A stretch of 64,000 nucleotides of DNA from Syngnathus acus (taxonomy: Eukaryota; Chordata; Actinopteri; Syngnathiformes; Syngnathidae). Positions within the stretch are counted from its first letter, which is position 1. Each line of letters begins with the position of its first letter. The DNA lies in assembly GCF_901709675.1 (NCBI RefSeq), contig NC_051094.1:18204501-18268500 (forward strand), written 5' to 3'. The translations under genes were made by a program, and so were the position numbers. Positions 1-10,529 of this stretch are shown here, piece after piece. Below the pieces are notes generated by a model, which saw only the letters and a list, made by a program, of their open reading frames with translations, searched no databases and had not been told where the DNA came from.

Positions 1-727
1 GAGTAAAATGGGGGGCTGGGTGACGTCATCGCTATAAATTAAATGTATGATATCTACGAAACCGTAGCAGCACAAACAAAACTTTTTGCGGCACAAACCA
101 GCACAAACGAAGCACAAACCAACGGTACCATTTTGGGTTCATTTGGAGCAGATAAGGGGCTGGGTGAACTCTGGATTACCTATAAAATAATGTTTCATAA
201 CTAAAAAACCATAGCAGCACAAACAAAAAAATTTGCAGCACAAACCAGCACAAACGAACGATACCATTTTGGGTTCATTTGGAAGTAAATGGGGGGCTGA
301 GTGACGTCATCACTATAAATCAAATGTGTAATACCTATGAAACCGTTGCAGCACAAACAAAAAATTTTACGACACAAACCAGCACAAACGAAGCACAAAG
401 GAATGGTACCATTTTGGGTCCATTTGGAGTAAAATGGGGGGCTGGGTGACGTCATCGCAATAAATTAAATGTGTAATATCTACGAAACCGTAGCAGCACA
501 AACGAAGGTTTTTGCAGCACAAACGGGCACAAACGAACGGTACCATTTTGGGTTCATTTTGAGCAGATGGGGGGCTAGGTAAACTCTGGATGACCTATAA
601 AATAATCTTTTATAACTAGAAAACCGTTGCTCCACAAACGAAAACTGTTACGGCACAAACCAGCACAAACGAAACAGACTATTTTCATTACATTTTGCAT
701 GGGGTGGAGGGCCAGCTTCACGCAGGT
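1..727. repeat. Right arm of a second foldback transposon copy
   Basis: This stretch is built from ~145-bp units containing repeated GCACAAAC words, a GGTACCATTTTGGG segment, a GACGTCATCGC segment and TATAAAT-like boxes. It is the same material, in the same orientation, as the right arm of the complete element at 32525-37870. It ends in GGGCCAGCTTCACGCAGGT (709-727), which matches the outer end of that arm. The rest of the element would lie left of the window. Short open frames across it are artefacts of the repeat. Confidence 0.85.
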
Positions 728-894
728 GTTGAAAAGGATTTTCAAATCAGTGTATTTTGTTTTTATTTACATTTTACACAATTTCCCAACTTCAACCGGA
801 TCCGGTTTGTAAATGACTCGTCTACAAGTGAAGAAAACCCAATCGCAAATTCACATTGTGGCGGTGTAAAAACACTTAGTTCTCTGCGTAACTA

Positions 895-1184
895 AGGAGA
901 AATGATGTGACGAAAGTAGCGCCAAAATGCTGCCGAAAATAAGGCGGATGTTGTCGCGTTAGTGCTGCCAGTTAGTTAGGTTTACAGAGGCAAGTCGATT
1001 TCCGTAAGATGCCGTCGCGGCGGGCGGGCGAATGCTCGCGAGTCGCCGAGGCTAACGTTGCCCCCACCCCCCAAATATAAACAACATTTTCTCAACGGAT
1101 TTACACGATTCACGAAAATGATACTTTTGACGGAAAAAAAAACCACGTAAATCCGCGGATCCGTGTATAATTCTCATCCCTGAT
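895..1184 (-). mobile_element. hAT remnant, CAGGGATGAGAA end family
   Basis: Read on the - strand this begins with the end CAGGGATGAGAA (complement of TTCTCATCCCTG at 1173-1184). It then follows the 5' region of the larger element at 60495-62327, including the CGGATCCGCGG block and the later segment about reactions of GCCGAAAATAAGGCGG. Only the first ~290 bp survive, so the transposase part is missing. Homology to the larger copy is seen directly; the hAT label comes from the BED-like finger in that copy. Confidence 0.65.
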
Positions 1185-2265
1185 AAATGCGTCGCTGTTG
1201 TTGCTGTATTACGTTTGTCGTAAATGTGATGTACAAAGACACAACAGTAACATGGTCGAGGCTTTAACGAACCTGTTATCAAGATGTTTGGTTGTCTCAT
1301 TTTTATACATAGCATCCAACGCGTGCCCTGTTAACAGCAACCTGAAATTGAAAGTAAATAAATAAATAAATCACATGCTACGGTGTTTGAAATATCCTAA
1401 ATATTTGCTTTGACCAATTGGAAATAAATAAATACATAAATCACATGCTATGGTGTTTGCAATATTGTGCTAAATATTTGCGTTTGGCATTACTTGACAT
1501 ACTGACCTGGAAAGATAACACCAGGGATAGCTCTGCAGTAATTTACTTTGTCAGAAGTCTCGGGTGAAATTGCCTTTGCACATAAAAACGTTGCCATAAA
1601 TTGATGTCATCGCAGTTTACGTTAACTGTCGCACAATTTACGACAAGCTTGCCGTAAATCGATGTATCATCGCAGTTTACGTTAACTGTCACGCAATTTA
1701 CGACAATTTTCGTCGTCGGTCAGAAGTACAATCAGCGCAATCATAAAGGTGAGAAATATTGCCACCTTTTCATTGTCGAATTTCATTATAGATAATGTGG
1801 CTTGCTGAGGACGTTTGACTAAAGGTAGTTGGATTTGGTAATATTATCCTCAACCTATTTTTGATTAGGCATAGGGGAATTAACTCCACTGGATTGTTGT
1901 GAGACGTAAACTATAGGGAATGTTGCGTGTAATGTAATGAAAACAAATGCTGAAAATTACGAGGGCTCATTTCGGTGTGCTCCTTTTTGTTCCCTCGTTA
2001 TCAAGCACCGCAGTCATGTATGGAAAAGTCGTCATGAGAAGAGAAAGTTGCTTCAGGCAGTCATTTTTAAAAAGTCATAATATAATAGGCTATAAATGGA
2101 TATTATGGTCACTTCAATCCCTAGATTTGGGCAGGTGACTTTAATCCTAATTCCAGTGGCCTTTCTTGAAACCAAACTCAAATAAATTGAGATGCTGACT
2201 CCAGCAGTCTTGGTTTGGCCATCAATTAGGGTGCCTCTGTTTCCCTTGGTGATAGTGTTTTAAGG
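1185..2265. other. Non-coding stretch with two short tandem duplications
   Basis: I see no gene here. 1351-1490 is a 70-bp unit repeated twice, marked by TCACATGCTA at 1371 and 1441. 1590-1710 is a 60-bp unit repeated twice, marked by CGCAGTTTAC at 1611 and 1671. A start exon of RAD17 would be expected somewhere upstream of 3694, but I could not identify one here. Confidence 0.6.
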
Positions 2266-3501
2266 CAGTGTTTCCCAACCTTTTTTCATTCACGTCGCGC
2301 CTTTTCATTGGAAAAAATCTCGCAGCACACCGCCAACAAAAATCTGTTAAGCTCCTATATTAAAATCTGTTATATTACAACGAAAGACGTAAAGTCCTAT
2401 TCCTATATATGTATGGAGAGTCGAATAATTCAATAGAAATAAATACTAAATATTCTTTAAATTGTATTCCTTTTTTTAAATAAAAGTGACAGTTTTTTAA
2501 AAAGGTTTTAGACGGTGTAAGAAATAAACTATTTAAAGCACGGGTCTCAAACTCCAGTCCTCGGGGTCCGCATTCCTACATGTTTTCCAAGTTTCCCTCG
2601 TTAAACACACCTGATTCAAATGATCAGTTCATCCTCACGTTCTGCAGGAGCCTGATAATTGGAAAATAAAAGAATCAACGTGATTTTGTTTACTGTTTTA
2701 GACTAGGTCTATAAATATTGCAACAATAAGAACAAAGTCACTTTTAAAGACGCTCTGCTGTTCTGACAGCAGCTGAGTGGCTATCACAGTCGAGGTGTCT
2801 CGACTTGAGTGTTTATTTTATGTATGTGAAAAATAACCAATCCAGGTTCTCCGGTTGAACTGCATGCTCTGATTCCCATTGGACCAAAACGCACCACAGC
2901 CGTCATAGTGTCTGTCACTGTTAGCAAAAGCACACAGCAACACACACATAAACTGAATATGTGCCGATGCAATACAATCAGACCGACACAATATGAAATC
3001 TCAAGATTCTCCGATTCTCCACGCATGCACGATTAGCAAGTGGCTGACCAGGCCTTGCGCGAACTGACCAGTGGTTTGGCGATCCTGTTTACAATGCGCT
3101 CCGTAATTAATATTGGACAATCCCACGGCACAGCTGAACGTCTCTCACCTCACGGCACACCAGTGTGTGCTGAGTACAGTGTCAGCATTTTTTCTCTTCA
3201 AAAGCTTCTCCATCACTGTCACGATCGACTTGTCTCGCTATCCACAATGACAACGTCGCTGTCAATGCTACCTGCATGGGCATCCCATATACCTGCCGCT
3301 GCATCCATGCATCACCAATTTTCTCGTCTGCAAGCACAAGGCAAATCGCTACCTGCTGCTGCCACCTTCTGATATGGAAGATATGATTACTCTGCCGGGC
3401 GCTACACCGCACAGGCGCACAAATTGGAGAATTTCCCACGGCACCCCTGACAATATTTTGCGGCACACCAGTGTGCCGCGGCACCCCGGTTGAAAACACT
3501 G
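2266..3501. mobile_element. Non-autonomous hAT element with 8-bp target duplication
   Basis: The element runs from CAGTGTTTCCCAACC to GGTTGAAAACACTG and is flanked by perfect 8-bp direct repeats TTTTAAGG (2258-2265 and 3502-3509). An 8-bp duplication with CAG...CTG ends is typical of hAT elements. No transposase frame is visible. A second known hAT-type fragment (CTCAAACTCCAGTCCTCG, about 2547-2660) lies inside it. A decayed copy in the opposite orientation lies at 45143-45853. Confidence 0.85.
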
Positions 3502-3693
3502 TTTTAAGGAACAGGTAAAGGGACTGTGTGTGATGAATAAATACACATGATGTGGGCTGATTAATATTTGCATTTAAATGAAAAACCACAAACACCTAAA
3601 ATATACTTTACTAATCATTTTATACTAATCTGAATGTGTGTTAGACAGAACTGCTGTAATGAAAAGTTAATTGAAATGTGATCTGCCTTGCAG

Positions 3694-3913
3694 GTGGGTG
3701 GATCCAGCATTCATTGATTTGATAGGACATAACATAATTGATTCTAAAAAGATAAGGAGTCAGGTTTTGGGCCCCCAAATTGAACTAATGAGGCCTCGCA
3801 CAAGGAAAGGAGAGACCAGCAGATCAGACCCTTGTACCATGTACCGACAGGTACACTCTGGCCACAAGGATAAGGATGAACCCTGGGTAGACAGATACAT
3901 GCCATATTATAAA
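3694..3913 (+). CDS. rad17: RAD17 N-terminal exon
   Basis: RAD17 is the ATPase subunit that replaces RFC1 in the alternative clamp loader. That complex loads the 9-1-1 (RAD9-HUS1-RAD1) clamp onto damaged DNA and supports ATR signalling in the nucleus. The exon follows a TGCCTTGCAG acceptor and ends at AAA|GTAAGT. It encodes WVDPAF near its start and EPWVDRYMP near its end, which match the N-terminal WVDPSF and EPWVDKYKP segments of vertebrate RAD17. The 220-bp exon starts one base into a codon and ends on a codon boundary, in phase with the next exon at 26772. The starting ATG exon was not found. The intron that follows is about 22.9 kb and full of transposons. Confidence 0.9.
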
Positions 3914-4089
3914 GTAAGTATCCATACGTCTCACGCACATGCATGTTCACACACACACGCGCACACACGCATACACCATGCATACAACAGGCATACATGC
4001 AATTTTCCCTATCAACATCAATATTTGGTCTGGTTTTTTCATACTTTGTGAATCAATGAAACTATTTACTATTGATGGATGGTAACATG

Positions 4090-4412
4090 GGGCTCGGTTG
4101 GCGCACTGGTTAGCACGTCCGCCTCACAGTTAGGAGGGTGCGAGTTCGATTCCACCTCCGGCCCTCCCTGTGTGGAGTTTGCATGTTATCCCCGCGTCCG
4201 CATGGGTTTTCTCCCACATCCCAAAAACATGCTTGAGCACTCCAAATTGCCTCTAGGTGCGGGTACAAATGGTTGTTCGTCTCTGTGTGGCCTGCGATTG
4301 GTTGGCAACCGATTCAGTGTGTCCCCCGTCTACTGCTCAATGACTGCTGGGGTAGGCTCCAGCACGCCCGCGACCCCCATGGGGACAAAGCGGAAAATGG
4401 TTGGATGGATGG
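4090..4412 (+). mobile_element. tRNA-derived SINE (family 1)
   Basis: The 5' part resembles a tRNA gene: a GGCGCACTGGTTAGC A-box-like region and a GAGTTCGATTCC B box. The body is a teleost-type repeat and the 3' end is a TGGATGGA tail. It is not a functional tRNA because the acceptor stem and anticodon arm are not maintained. Further copies are at 12165-12440 (- strand) and 58045-58275. The 3' end (AAGCGGAAAATGG then TGGATGGA) resembles the end of the RTE LINE at 20410-20458. Confidence 0.8.
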
Positions 4413-4419
4413 AAACATA

Positions 4420-6040
4420 CAGTGCCTTGCGAAAGTATTTGGCCCCCTTGAACCTTTCAACATTTCGCCACATTTCAGGCTTCAAACATAAAGATATAAA
4501 ATTTAAATTTTTTGTCAAGAATCAACAACAAGTGGGACAGAATCGTGAAGTGGAACGAAATTTATTGGATAATTTAAACTTTTTTAACAAATAAAAAACT
4601 GAAAAGTGGGGCGTGCAATATTATTCGGCCCCTTTACTTTCAGTGCAGCAAACTTACTCCAGAAGTTCAGTGAGGATCTTTGAATGATCCAATGTTGTCC
4701 TAAATGACTGATGATGATAAATAGAATGCACCTGTGTGTAATCAAGTCTCCGTATAAATGCACCTGCTCTTTGATAGTCTCAGGGTTCTGTTTAAAGCGC
4801 AGCGAGAACCATGAAGACAAAGGAACACACCAGGCAGGTCCGAGATACTGTTGTGGAGAGGTTTAAAGCCGGATTTGGATACAAAAAGATTTCCCAAGCT
4901 TTAAACATCTCAAGGAGCACTGTGCAAGCAATTATATTGAAATGGAAGGAGTATCAGACCACTGCAAATCTACCAAGACCCGGCCGTCCCTCCAAACTTT
5001 CATCTCAAACAAGGAGAAGACTGATCAGAGATGCAGCCAAGAGGCCCATGATCACTCTGGATGAACTGCAGATAACTACAGCTGAGGTGGGAGAGTCTGT
5101 CCATAGGACAACAATCAGTCATGCACTGCACAAATCTGGCCTTTATGGAAGAGTGGCAAGACGAAAGCCATTTCTCAAAGATATCCATAAAAAGTCTCGT
5201 TTAAAGTTTCCCACAAGCCACCTGGGAGACACACCAAACATGTGGAAGAAGGTGGTGCGCTGGTCAGATGAAACCCAAATCAAACTTTTTGGCCACAATG
5301 CAAAACGATATGTTTGGCGTAAAAGCAACACAGCTCATCACCCTGAACACACCATCCCCACTGTCAAACATGGTGGTGGCAGCATCATGGTTTGGGCCTG
5401 CTTTTCTTCAGCAGGGACAGGGAAGATGGCTAAAATTGATGGGAAGATGGATGGAGCCAAATACAGGACCATTCTGGAAGAAAACCTGTTGGAGTCTGCA
5501 AAAGACCTGAGAATGGGACGGAGATTTATCTTCCAACAGGACAATGATCCAAAACATAAAGCCAAATCTACAATGGAATGGTTCACAAATAGACGTATCC
5601 AGGTGTTAGAATGGCCAAGTCAAAGTCCAGACCTGAATCCAATCGAGAATCTGTGGAAAGAGCTGAGAGAGTTAACAAACGCTCTCCATCCAACCTCACT
5701 GAGCTCGAGCTGTTTTGCAAGGAAGAATGGGCAAGAATTCCAGTCTCTCGATGTGCAAAACTGATAGAGACATACCCCAATCGACTTGCAGCTGTAATTG
5801 CAGCAAAAGGTGGCGCTACAAAGCAAGGGGGCCGAATAATATTGCACGCCCCACTTTTCAGTTTTTTATTTGTTAAAAAAGTTTAAATTATCAAATAAAT
5901 TTTGTTCCACTTCACGATTGTGTCCCACTTGTTGTTGATTCTTGACAAAAAATTAAACTTTTATATCTTTATGTTTGAAGCCTGAAATGTCACGAAAGGT
6001 TGAAAGGTTCAAGGGGGCCGAATACTTTCGCAAGGCACTG
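4420..6040 (+). mobile_element. Tc1-like transposon, copy 1
   Basis: Inverted ends starting CAGTGCCTTGCGAAAG and about 200 bp long are flanked by TA (4418-4419 and 6041-6042). The 1621-bp length and the DD34E transposase fit a Tc1-type fish element. It landed directly after the SINE tail. A second copy in the same orientation is at 10530-12157. Both copies are inactive, but by different mutations. Confidence 0.95.
4811..5764 (+). pseudogene. Tc1-like transposase, C-terminal frameshift (copy 1)
   Basis: The transposase would cut and paste the surrounding element by binding its inverted ends. It has an N-terminal paired-type HTH region (residues ~1-110), a basic GRPSKLS linker, then the DDE catalytic core. 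The catalytic residues visible are D153 in WSDE, D244 in QQDNDPKH and E279 in PIENLW, which gives DD34E spacing. After KEL a deletion around 5667-5676, compared with copy 2, shifts the frame, so the last ~38 residues are foreign and end early at 5764. The original C-terminal frame continues at 5680-5820. Relative to copy 2 there is also one extra codon before WSDE. Confidence 0.92.
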
Positions 6041-6320
6041 TATTTTACTTTATTTTGCATTTGTTAGCTCAAATAGTTAGCTGAAAATACCTTCAGTGTT
6101 CTACACTAAAAGTTGCTCACAGCCACTACATGACTGTCAGGCCGCTAGAAGTTCACTGAAGATAGCCCGATTGTACCAGTAGAAATTTCATAAAGAAATA
6201 AATGAACACATTCTTGCTCTTTAAATATGTGATATTAAATTGACTTAACCACTTAGATTGGTCACCATCATTAATAATTTTACTGTGCAGTGCATTTTTT
6301 GTACGCACCAGGTGGAGTTG

Positions 6321-6659
6321 TCACATTACTAAAATTTCGACATTACTGTTACCTTTGACTATACCTGCATGAAACACCTCAATACCAATACCGTATTGCA
6401 AAACAGTTTTGCGAAGGTTTCGGGATGGAATGTAAGGTACAACAAGGTTGACGAGATAGGACAGCGCTAAGCCACGCAGTGTTTTATAGGTTAGTAAGAG
6501 AAACTTGAAGTCGCATCCTAAGTGGACCGGGAGCCAATGCACGTTGGTAATTATCGGGCTAATATGATCAAACGTTCTCATGCTTGTGAGCAGTCCAGCT
6601 GCACTGGTTTGTACCAACTGTAGACTTTTAATACTAGACTTAAGAAGAGCAGAGAACAA
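6321..6659 (-). pseudogene. C-terminal fragment of a non-LTR reverse transcriptase
   Basis: The - strand frame contains HWLPVHLGCDFKFLLLTYK and PSRNLR, a pattern typical of the C-terminal part of CR1/L2/jockey-type LINE reverse transcriptases (HWLPV..R.DFK.L.L.YK.L.G). The polymerase domain is absent, so it can only be a fossil. The same repeat seems to resume at 10359-10529 beyond the mariner-like insertion. A related fragment lies at 27000-27260. Confidence 0.65.
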
Positions 6660-6749
6660 TACATTACAACGTAACAGATGTTACAGGGTCCAGCAAAATG
6701 ATCTGACACATTTGTAGGTTTAATAAAATGCAAATAAATGAAAGAAACA

Positions 6750-9700
6750 TGTCAATCGTGCACTTATCTGATGTAAGCGACCGGCTCTCCGTTTAAAGGG
6801 TAAAATTCTGTACTTTAGCCCCTCTGCAGTAACGCAGTCTGTAGGGAAGACGAGAATTGATTTAAGCCGGTACGGAAAGAAGATTCGTTCCGAGTCTAGC
6901 CGCTGTTCAGGTAACTAATCTATTGTTAGATTAATTCCATCATTTCCGGACGCCAGTCCCGCTGAAATCAAAGAAACCCGAGGGTTGAGTAACTACTTTG
7001 TCGAGACCCAGGATCTCCTCGATCGCGGCCGTTTCAGCGGCTCTCCTTTCCTATTAAGAGTGTTGCTTTTGTTATTCGCTCGGAATAGTTTAGCTGTCTT
7101 TGTTAAGACCGCGGGAACTCGTTTATTTTCACTAGCGTAAACTCACTCTAGCTGATCTTAAGTTAACGGTTTCGAACCAGATTCTGACACTTCCTGATGT
7201 CAAGGATTAAAGCTGTCTTAATTTAAAAAAGAACTGAACGGTTTAAAGTATGACTATGATAGAGAAACAAAAGAGATTTAAAGCATAAAAGATCAAAATA
7301 ATCATTAATCGAAATTAAATGATTATAAAGTAGAAATTTAACGAATAAGCAAGGAAGAGAATTACAAGTTTCAATTGTTCAAACAACTAACAATAATTTC
7401 CACTCACCATTCTCAATAGAGCAAAAATGATTCAGTCTCGAAGTTCTCTTGATTGAAAACTCAAAAGTATAGTAAAAAAGGGTAAGAGGCTAGAGGTCTA
7501 AAATGCTGTTTGGTGGAAAAGTCGAGTGATCAGTTCTCCTTGTTCCAAAATCCGAATTCTGTTTAAAAGAACAGGTTGGCCTAAAGAATGGAGATGACGA
7601 CGCCCTAATAATGGCTCCTCTCTCCTGCACCGAGGTCTGCATCTCCTAGCCTGTCTTTGAGTTTAAAATCTGACTAAGTCCAATTTGAAGATAGTATAAA
7701 TTCATTTTAACGGACCTAGGGTTAATCTCATAAAGAATGAAATCTATCTTTGTCTCATCGGCGTTCTCGACCCACGGCAGTAGCTGCAGGGTCATACCCC
7801 TTACGGGGAAAGGCCACCGGGCGAGAGAGAGCGAAGCTCTTAGTATGAACGAACCTTTTATACCAGTCCAGTTCGTGGGTACTATGCCTGCTTGGTCACG
7901 TACCAGTTTTTTTCCATGACGTCATACATTGGCCTCAGATGACCCAAATGCTTCCAGAATAGACTGCACCTGCATCTCGGCCGGTCTCAACCGGATTCAA
8001 CCAGATGAGGTGCCCATGTTCTCACGGAAGTAACGATTTTCTCAGGGATGCTTCATCCTGGTTCCCACTCCCAAATCTTGTCAACTGTCCATCAACGTGA
8101 CATTTGCAAATGTGCTCCTGTGTGGGATCTCAGTCTTCCACCACTTAGTATCACCATTAACCCTTTTCGCCTCCTTGTCTTTGCTCACATTTATACATTC
8201 ATGTGTAAATGGAACATCAATATTACATACATGTTTGATACTGATCAAACATTGTGACAATAATAACACATACTTTCACAATAGTCAATTTAACACATAA
8301 TCATAACTATGATCGTGGATTCTCTTAGTTAGCAGGTTAAAACACTCAAGCATCTTCAAAACGTATTTTGACAAGCTGGTGACCTCTAGGTCAAGCTCAA
8401 GCGTGGGATTGCAGTCTTTCACCCACGGTATCCCTGTCAACCCCTTGTCCTTACTCAACTCTTAATACATAAGAGTGTGTTCATGTGTAAATGAAACATC
8501 AGTGCTATGATGCTGCTCAAGTTGCTACTAACTATACAAAATTGCAAAGCAGAATAAAATAAAGTACCGTTTTTTTCCATGTATAATGCGCAAAATTTAA
8601 CTAATTTATTGTCCTAAAATCTGGGGTGCGCATTATACAATTTTTTTTTTTTTGGAAGAAAATCTCCCTCGAAATAAAATTTGAAATCACCTTTCTTCTT
8701 GTTTGTTGTCAATCGCGCATCGCATTCAGCCATCCTGCCCAACACAGTCAGTAAAATTCATAATTGACGACACATCGTTTGATGCGATGGTGCAATCCTT
8801 GATGGTGTGTTATTGTCAAATATTGTTTGTTTTTTAATCTCCATCGCAAACCGGATATCATACGGAGGCCGCCATTACAGATGCGCAGAACGGATGCGCA
8901 AGACACGTCAGCTATATACTAAAGAGTGAGAGTACAGTTCTAAACCTAAATGCGTAGTACAGGTTATATTTTATTTCACAACACTTTGCCTTGTTCCTTT
9001 CGTCTCTGCTGTTCACTTCAAACACGCTCCATACGAACACAATGCTCTCGTATCAGACGCTTGCTCGATCACCTACTCGTTTGCTGTCACAATGTACCCT
9101 ACACAAATCCGAAACATTTCTCCGCTATCGAGTTTGCTAGCGCATGCGCAGTGATACTGACCGGCAGAATAACATCCGGTTGTTCCCAAAGATGATCTTT
9201 TGTCTGAAATAATTTTACGTTTACGGACTTAAGTAGGAGTCAAAATTTGGGTGCGTATTATACATGGGTACAGGCTTTTTTCCAGCATCGACATGACATT
9301 TTTAGGGTGCGTATTATACATGGGGGCGCATTATACATGAAAAAACGGTATATTGCAGCTTACTGTAACTGTGATGAACATGTGTCATTCTCATTACCTA
9401 ACGATGAGCATGGGCTTCCCTAGTTAGCAAATTAAAATATTCAAGCAGTTTCAAAGTATATTATAGCAAAACAAAATAATATAACATAATCCAAAATTGT
9501 GTGTTGCTGTGCTTCAGAACAAGTCTTCATCTAATCGATGACTTTTTAAACTATTAATTTACTATGTTAGGTCAATCTGACTTTGGCACCATCTTCTGGT
9601 GAAATTTGGAACGGGAATGGTTGGTTCAACCAACAAATTCCCCTTTACCAATTTAACAATAGCTAATTTTGAAGAACTAACTTTTAAGTAACCCCTACTC

Positions 9701-9832
9701 AGGCCCCATTCTTCAGGTCTTCCATGTCAAGCTTTGAAATCTGGAATTTCAAATTAGCCAATTCGTCTGGGCCAAATCCAATACACACTCATGCACCATC
9801 TTTTACCATCCTATCCACCATGTAACTCGACA
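6750..9832. mobile_element. Solo-LTR-like element, copy A
   Basis: The sequence starts TGTCAATCG and ends AACTCGACA, giving TGTC...GACA ends, with a 4-bp direct repeat AACA at 6746-6749 and 9833-9836. It is homologous along its length to 12952-14699. No gag or pol frame is present, so it looks like a solo LTR or other non-coding LTR element. Without the nested MITE at 8567-9348 it is about 2.3 kb, which is long for an LTR. The family and strand cannot be decided here. Confidence 0.65.
8567..9348. mobile_element. TA-flanked MITE, family C (iteron TATAATGCGC)
   Basis: It is flanked by TA at 8565-8566 and 9349-9350. The left end CCGTTTTTTTCCATG leads to TATAATGCGC at offset 16-25. At the right end (read inward) the iteron occurs at offsets 14-23 and 31-40. 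A longer copy in the opposite orientation is at 56653-57805. The frame at 8950-9195 recurs in that copy only because the DNA is repeated; it is not evidence for a gene. Confidence 0.85.
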
Positions 9833-9954
9833 AACAAAAAAGTTTTTTTTTTTTTCCCGAAAAGTACATATAATGCCATTTTCTTTCATTTCGTTTCATT
9901 TCATTTTCGTTTCGTTTTCGAATAATGTTATTTCGTTTCGTTCCAGTTGCTAAC

Positions 9955-10183
9955 ATGAATTGGACCGGTGAACATCGCGCTTTCATTGTGGAAATGTTTA
10001 TCAAGAACGAATCTGTAACTGCAACACAATGAGCATTCCGTTTGCGCTTCAGACTTGGTAGACTGCTCGAAACCCGATCTTGTTATGGGTTACTAACTTC
10101 AGAGCCAGTGGATCAGCATTGAAACGAAAATCAACCGGCCGACCTCGCACCGCCAGTACTCCAGAAAATGTGGCAGCGGTAAG
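9955..10183 (+). pseudogene. DUF4817-like helix-turn-helix fragment
   Basis: The conceptual frame reads MNWTGEHRAFIVEMF then ESVTATQ, and later (in another frame) GSALKRKSTGRPRT and PENVAAV. This order (E.RAFIVE.F....SV.ATQ.AF...F, then TGS..KRK..GRPRT..PENV.AV) matches my memory of DUF4817, a DNA-binding domain found at the start of mariner-type transposases and common in arthropods. Stops and frameshifts interrupt it and no catalytic domain follows. Confidence 0.65.
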
Positions 10184-10358
10184 ACCAACATAACATTATT
10201 CGAAAACGAAACGAAAATAAAATGTAACGAAACAAAACAAAACAAAATGGCATGATATGTACTTATCAAAAATAAAAAAATAAACTTTTTGGTTTCTTTA
10301 ATTTATTTGCATTTTATTAAACCTACAAATGTGTCAGATCATTTTACCGGACCCTGTA

Positions 10359-10527
10359 TAATAATTTCTGCATCACGGGTTGAAAGAATCGGATGAATCT
10401 TAGCAATATTTCAGCGGTAAAAAAACGCAGTTCTAGTTATGTTCTTAATGTGTTTTTGAAAGGAGAGATTTTGGTCAAATATAACACCAAGATTGGTTAC
10501 AATATCACTTTGGGGTAATAGTACATT
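10359..10527 (-). repeat. Continuation of the LINE-like repeat
   Basis: This short stretch between the mariner-like element and the second Tc1 copy contains AACGCAGTTCTAGTTATG and AACACCAAGATTGGTTAC, resembling a repeat that in fish genomes sits near the fragment seen at 6321-6659. It is best read as the other side of that interrupted repeat. This is partly from memory of the family. Confidence 0.45.
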
Positions 10528-10529
10528 TA

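Larger units (their letters stand above)
6684..10356. mobile_element. Mariner-like element with DUF4817-type remnant, split by a solo LTR
   Basis: The ends CAGGGTCCAGCAAAATG (6684 on) and the complement of CATTTTACCGGACCCTG (to 10356) form inverted repeats of about 65 bp, flanked by TA at 6682-6683 and 10357-10358. The left part stops at 6749 where a solo LTR is inserted (6750-9832). The element resumes at 9833 and carries T-rich and TTTCGTTT subterminal repeats. A helix-turn-helix fragment lies inside (9955-10183). Without the LTR the element would be about 590 bp, so it is an internally deleted copy. Confidence 0.75.

Noticed and set aside
1-727. CRISPR-like direct repeats
   Set aside because: Units are ~145 bp without unique spacers of constant length, and the genome is vertebrate. 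These are foldback arm repeats.
3671-4051. Reading 3671-4051 as one uninterrupted 126-residue protein
   Set aside because: Only 3694-3913 matches RAD17; it is bounded by CAG and GTAAGT. The remainder is an AC-rich intron.
4090-4160. Possible tRNA gene
   Set aside because: A and B boxes belong to a SINE head; the cloverleaf is not kept and the SINE body follows directly. The same applies to 16410-16472.
8950-9195. Conserved frame shared with 57068-57370
   Set aside because: Conservation is explained by both being copies of family C MITEs. No known domain is present.
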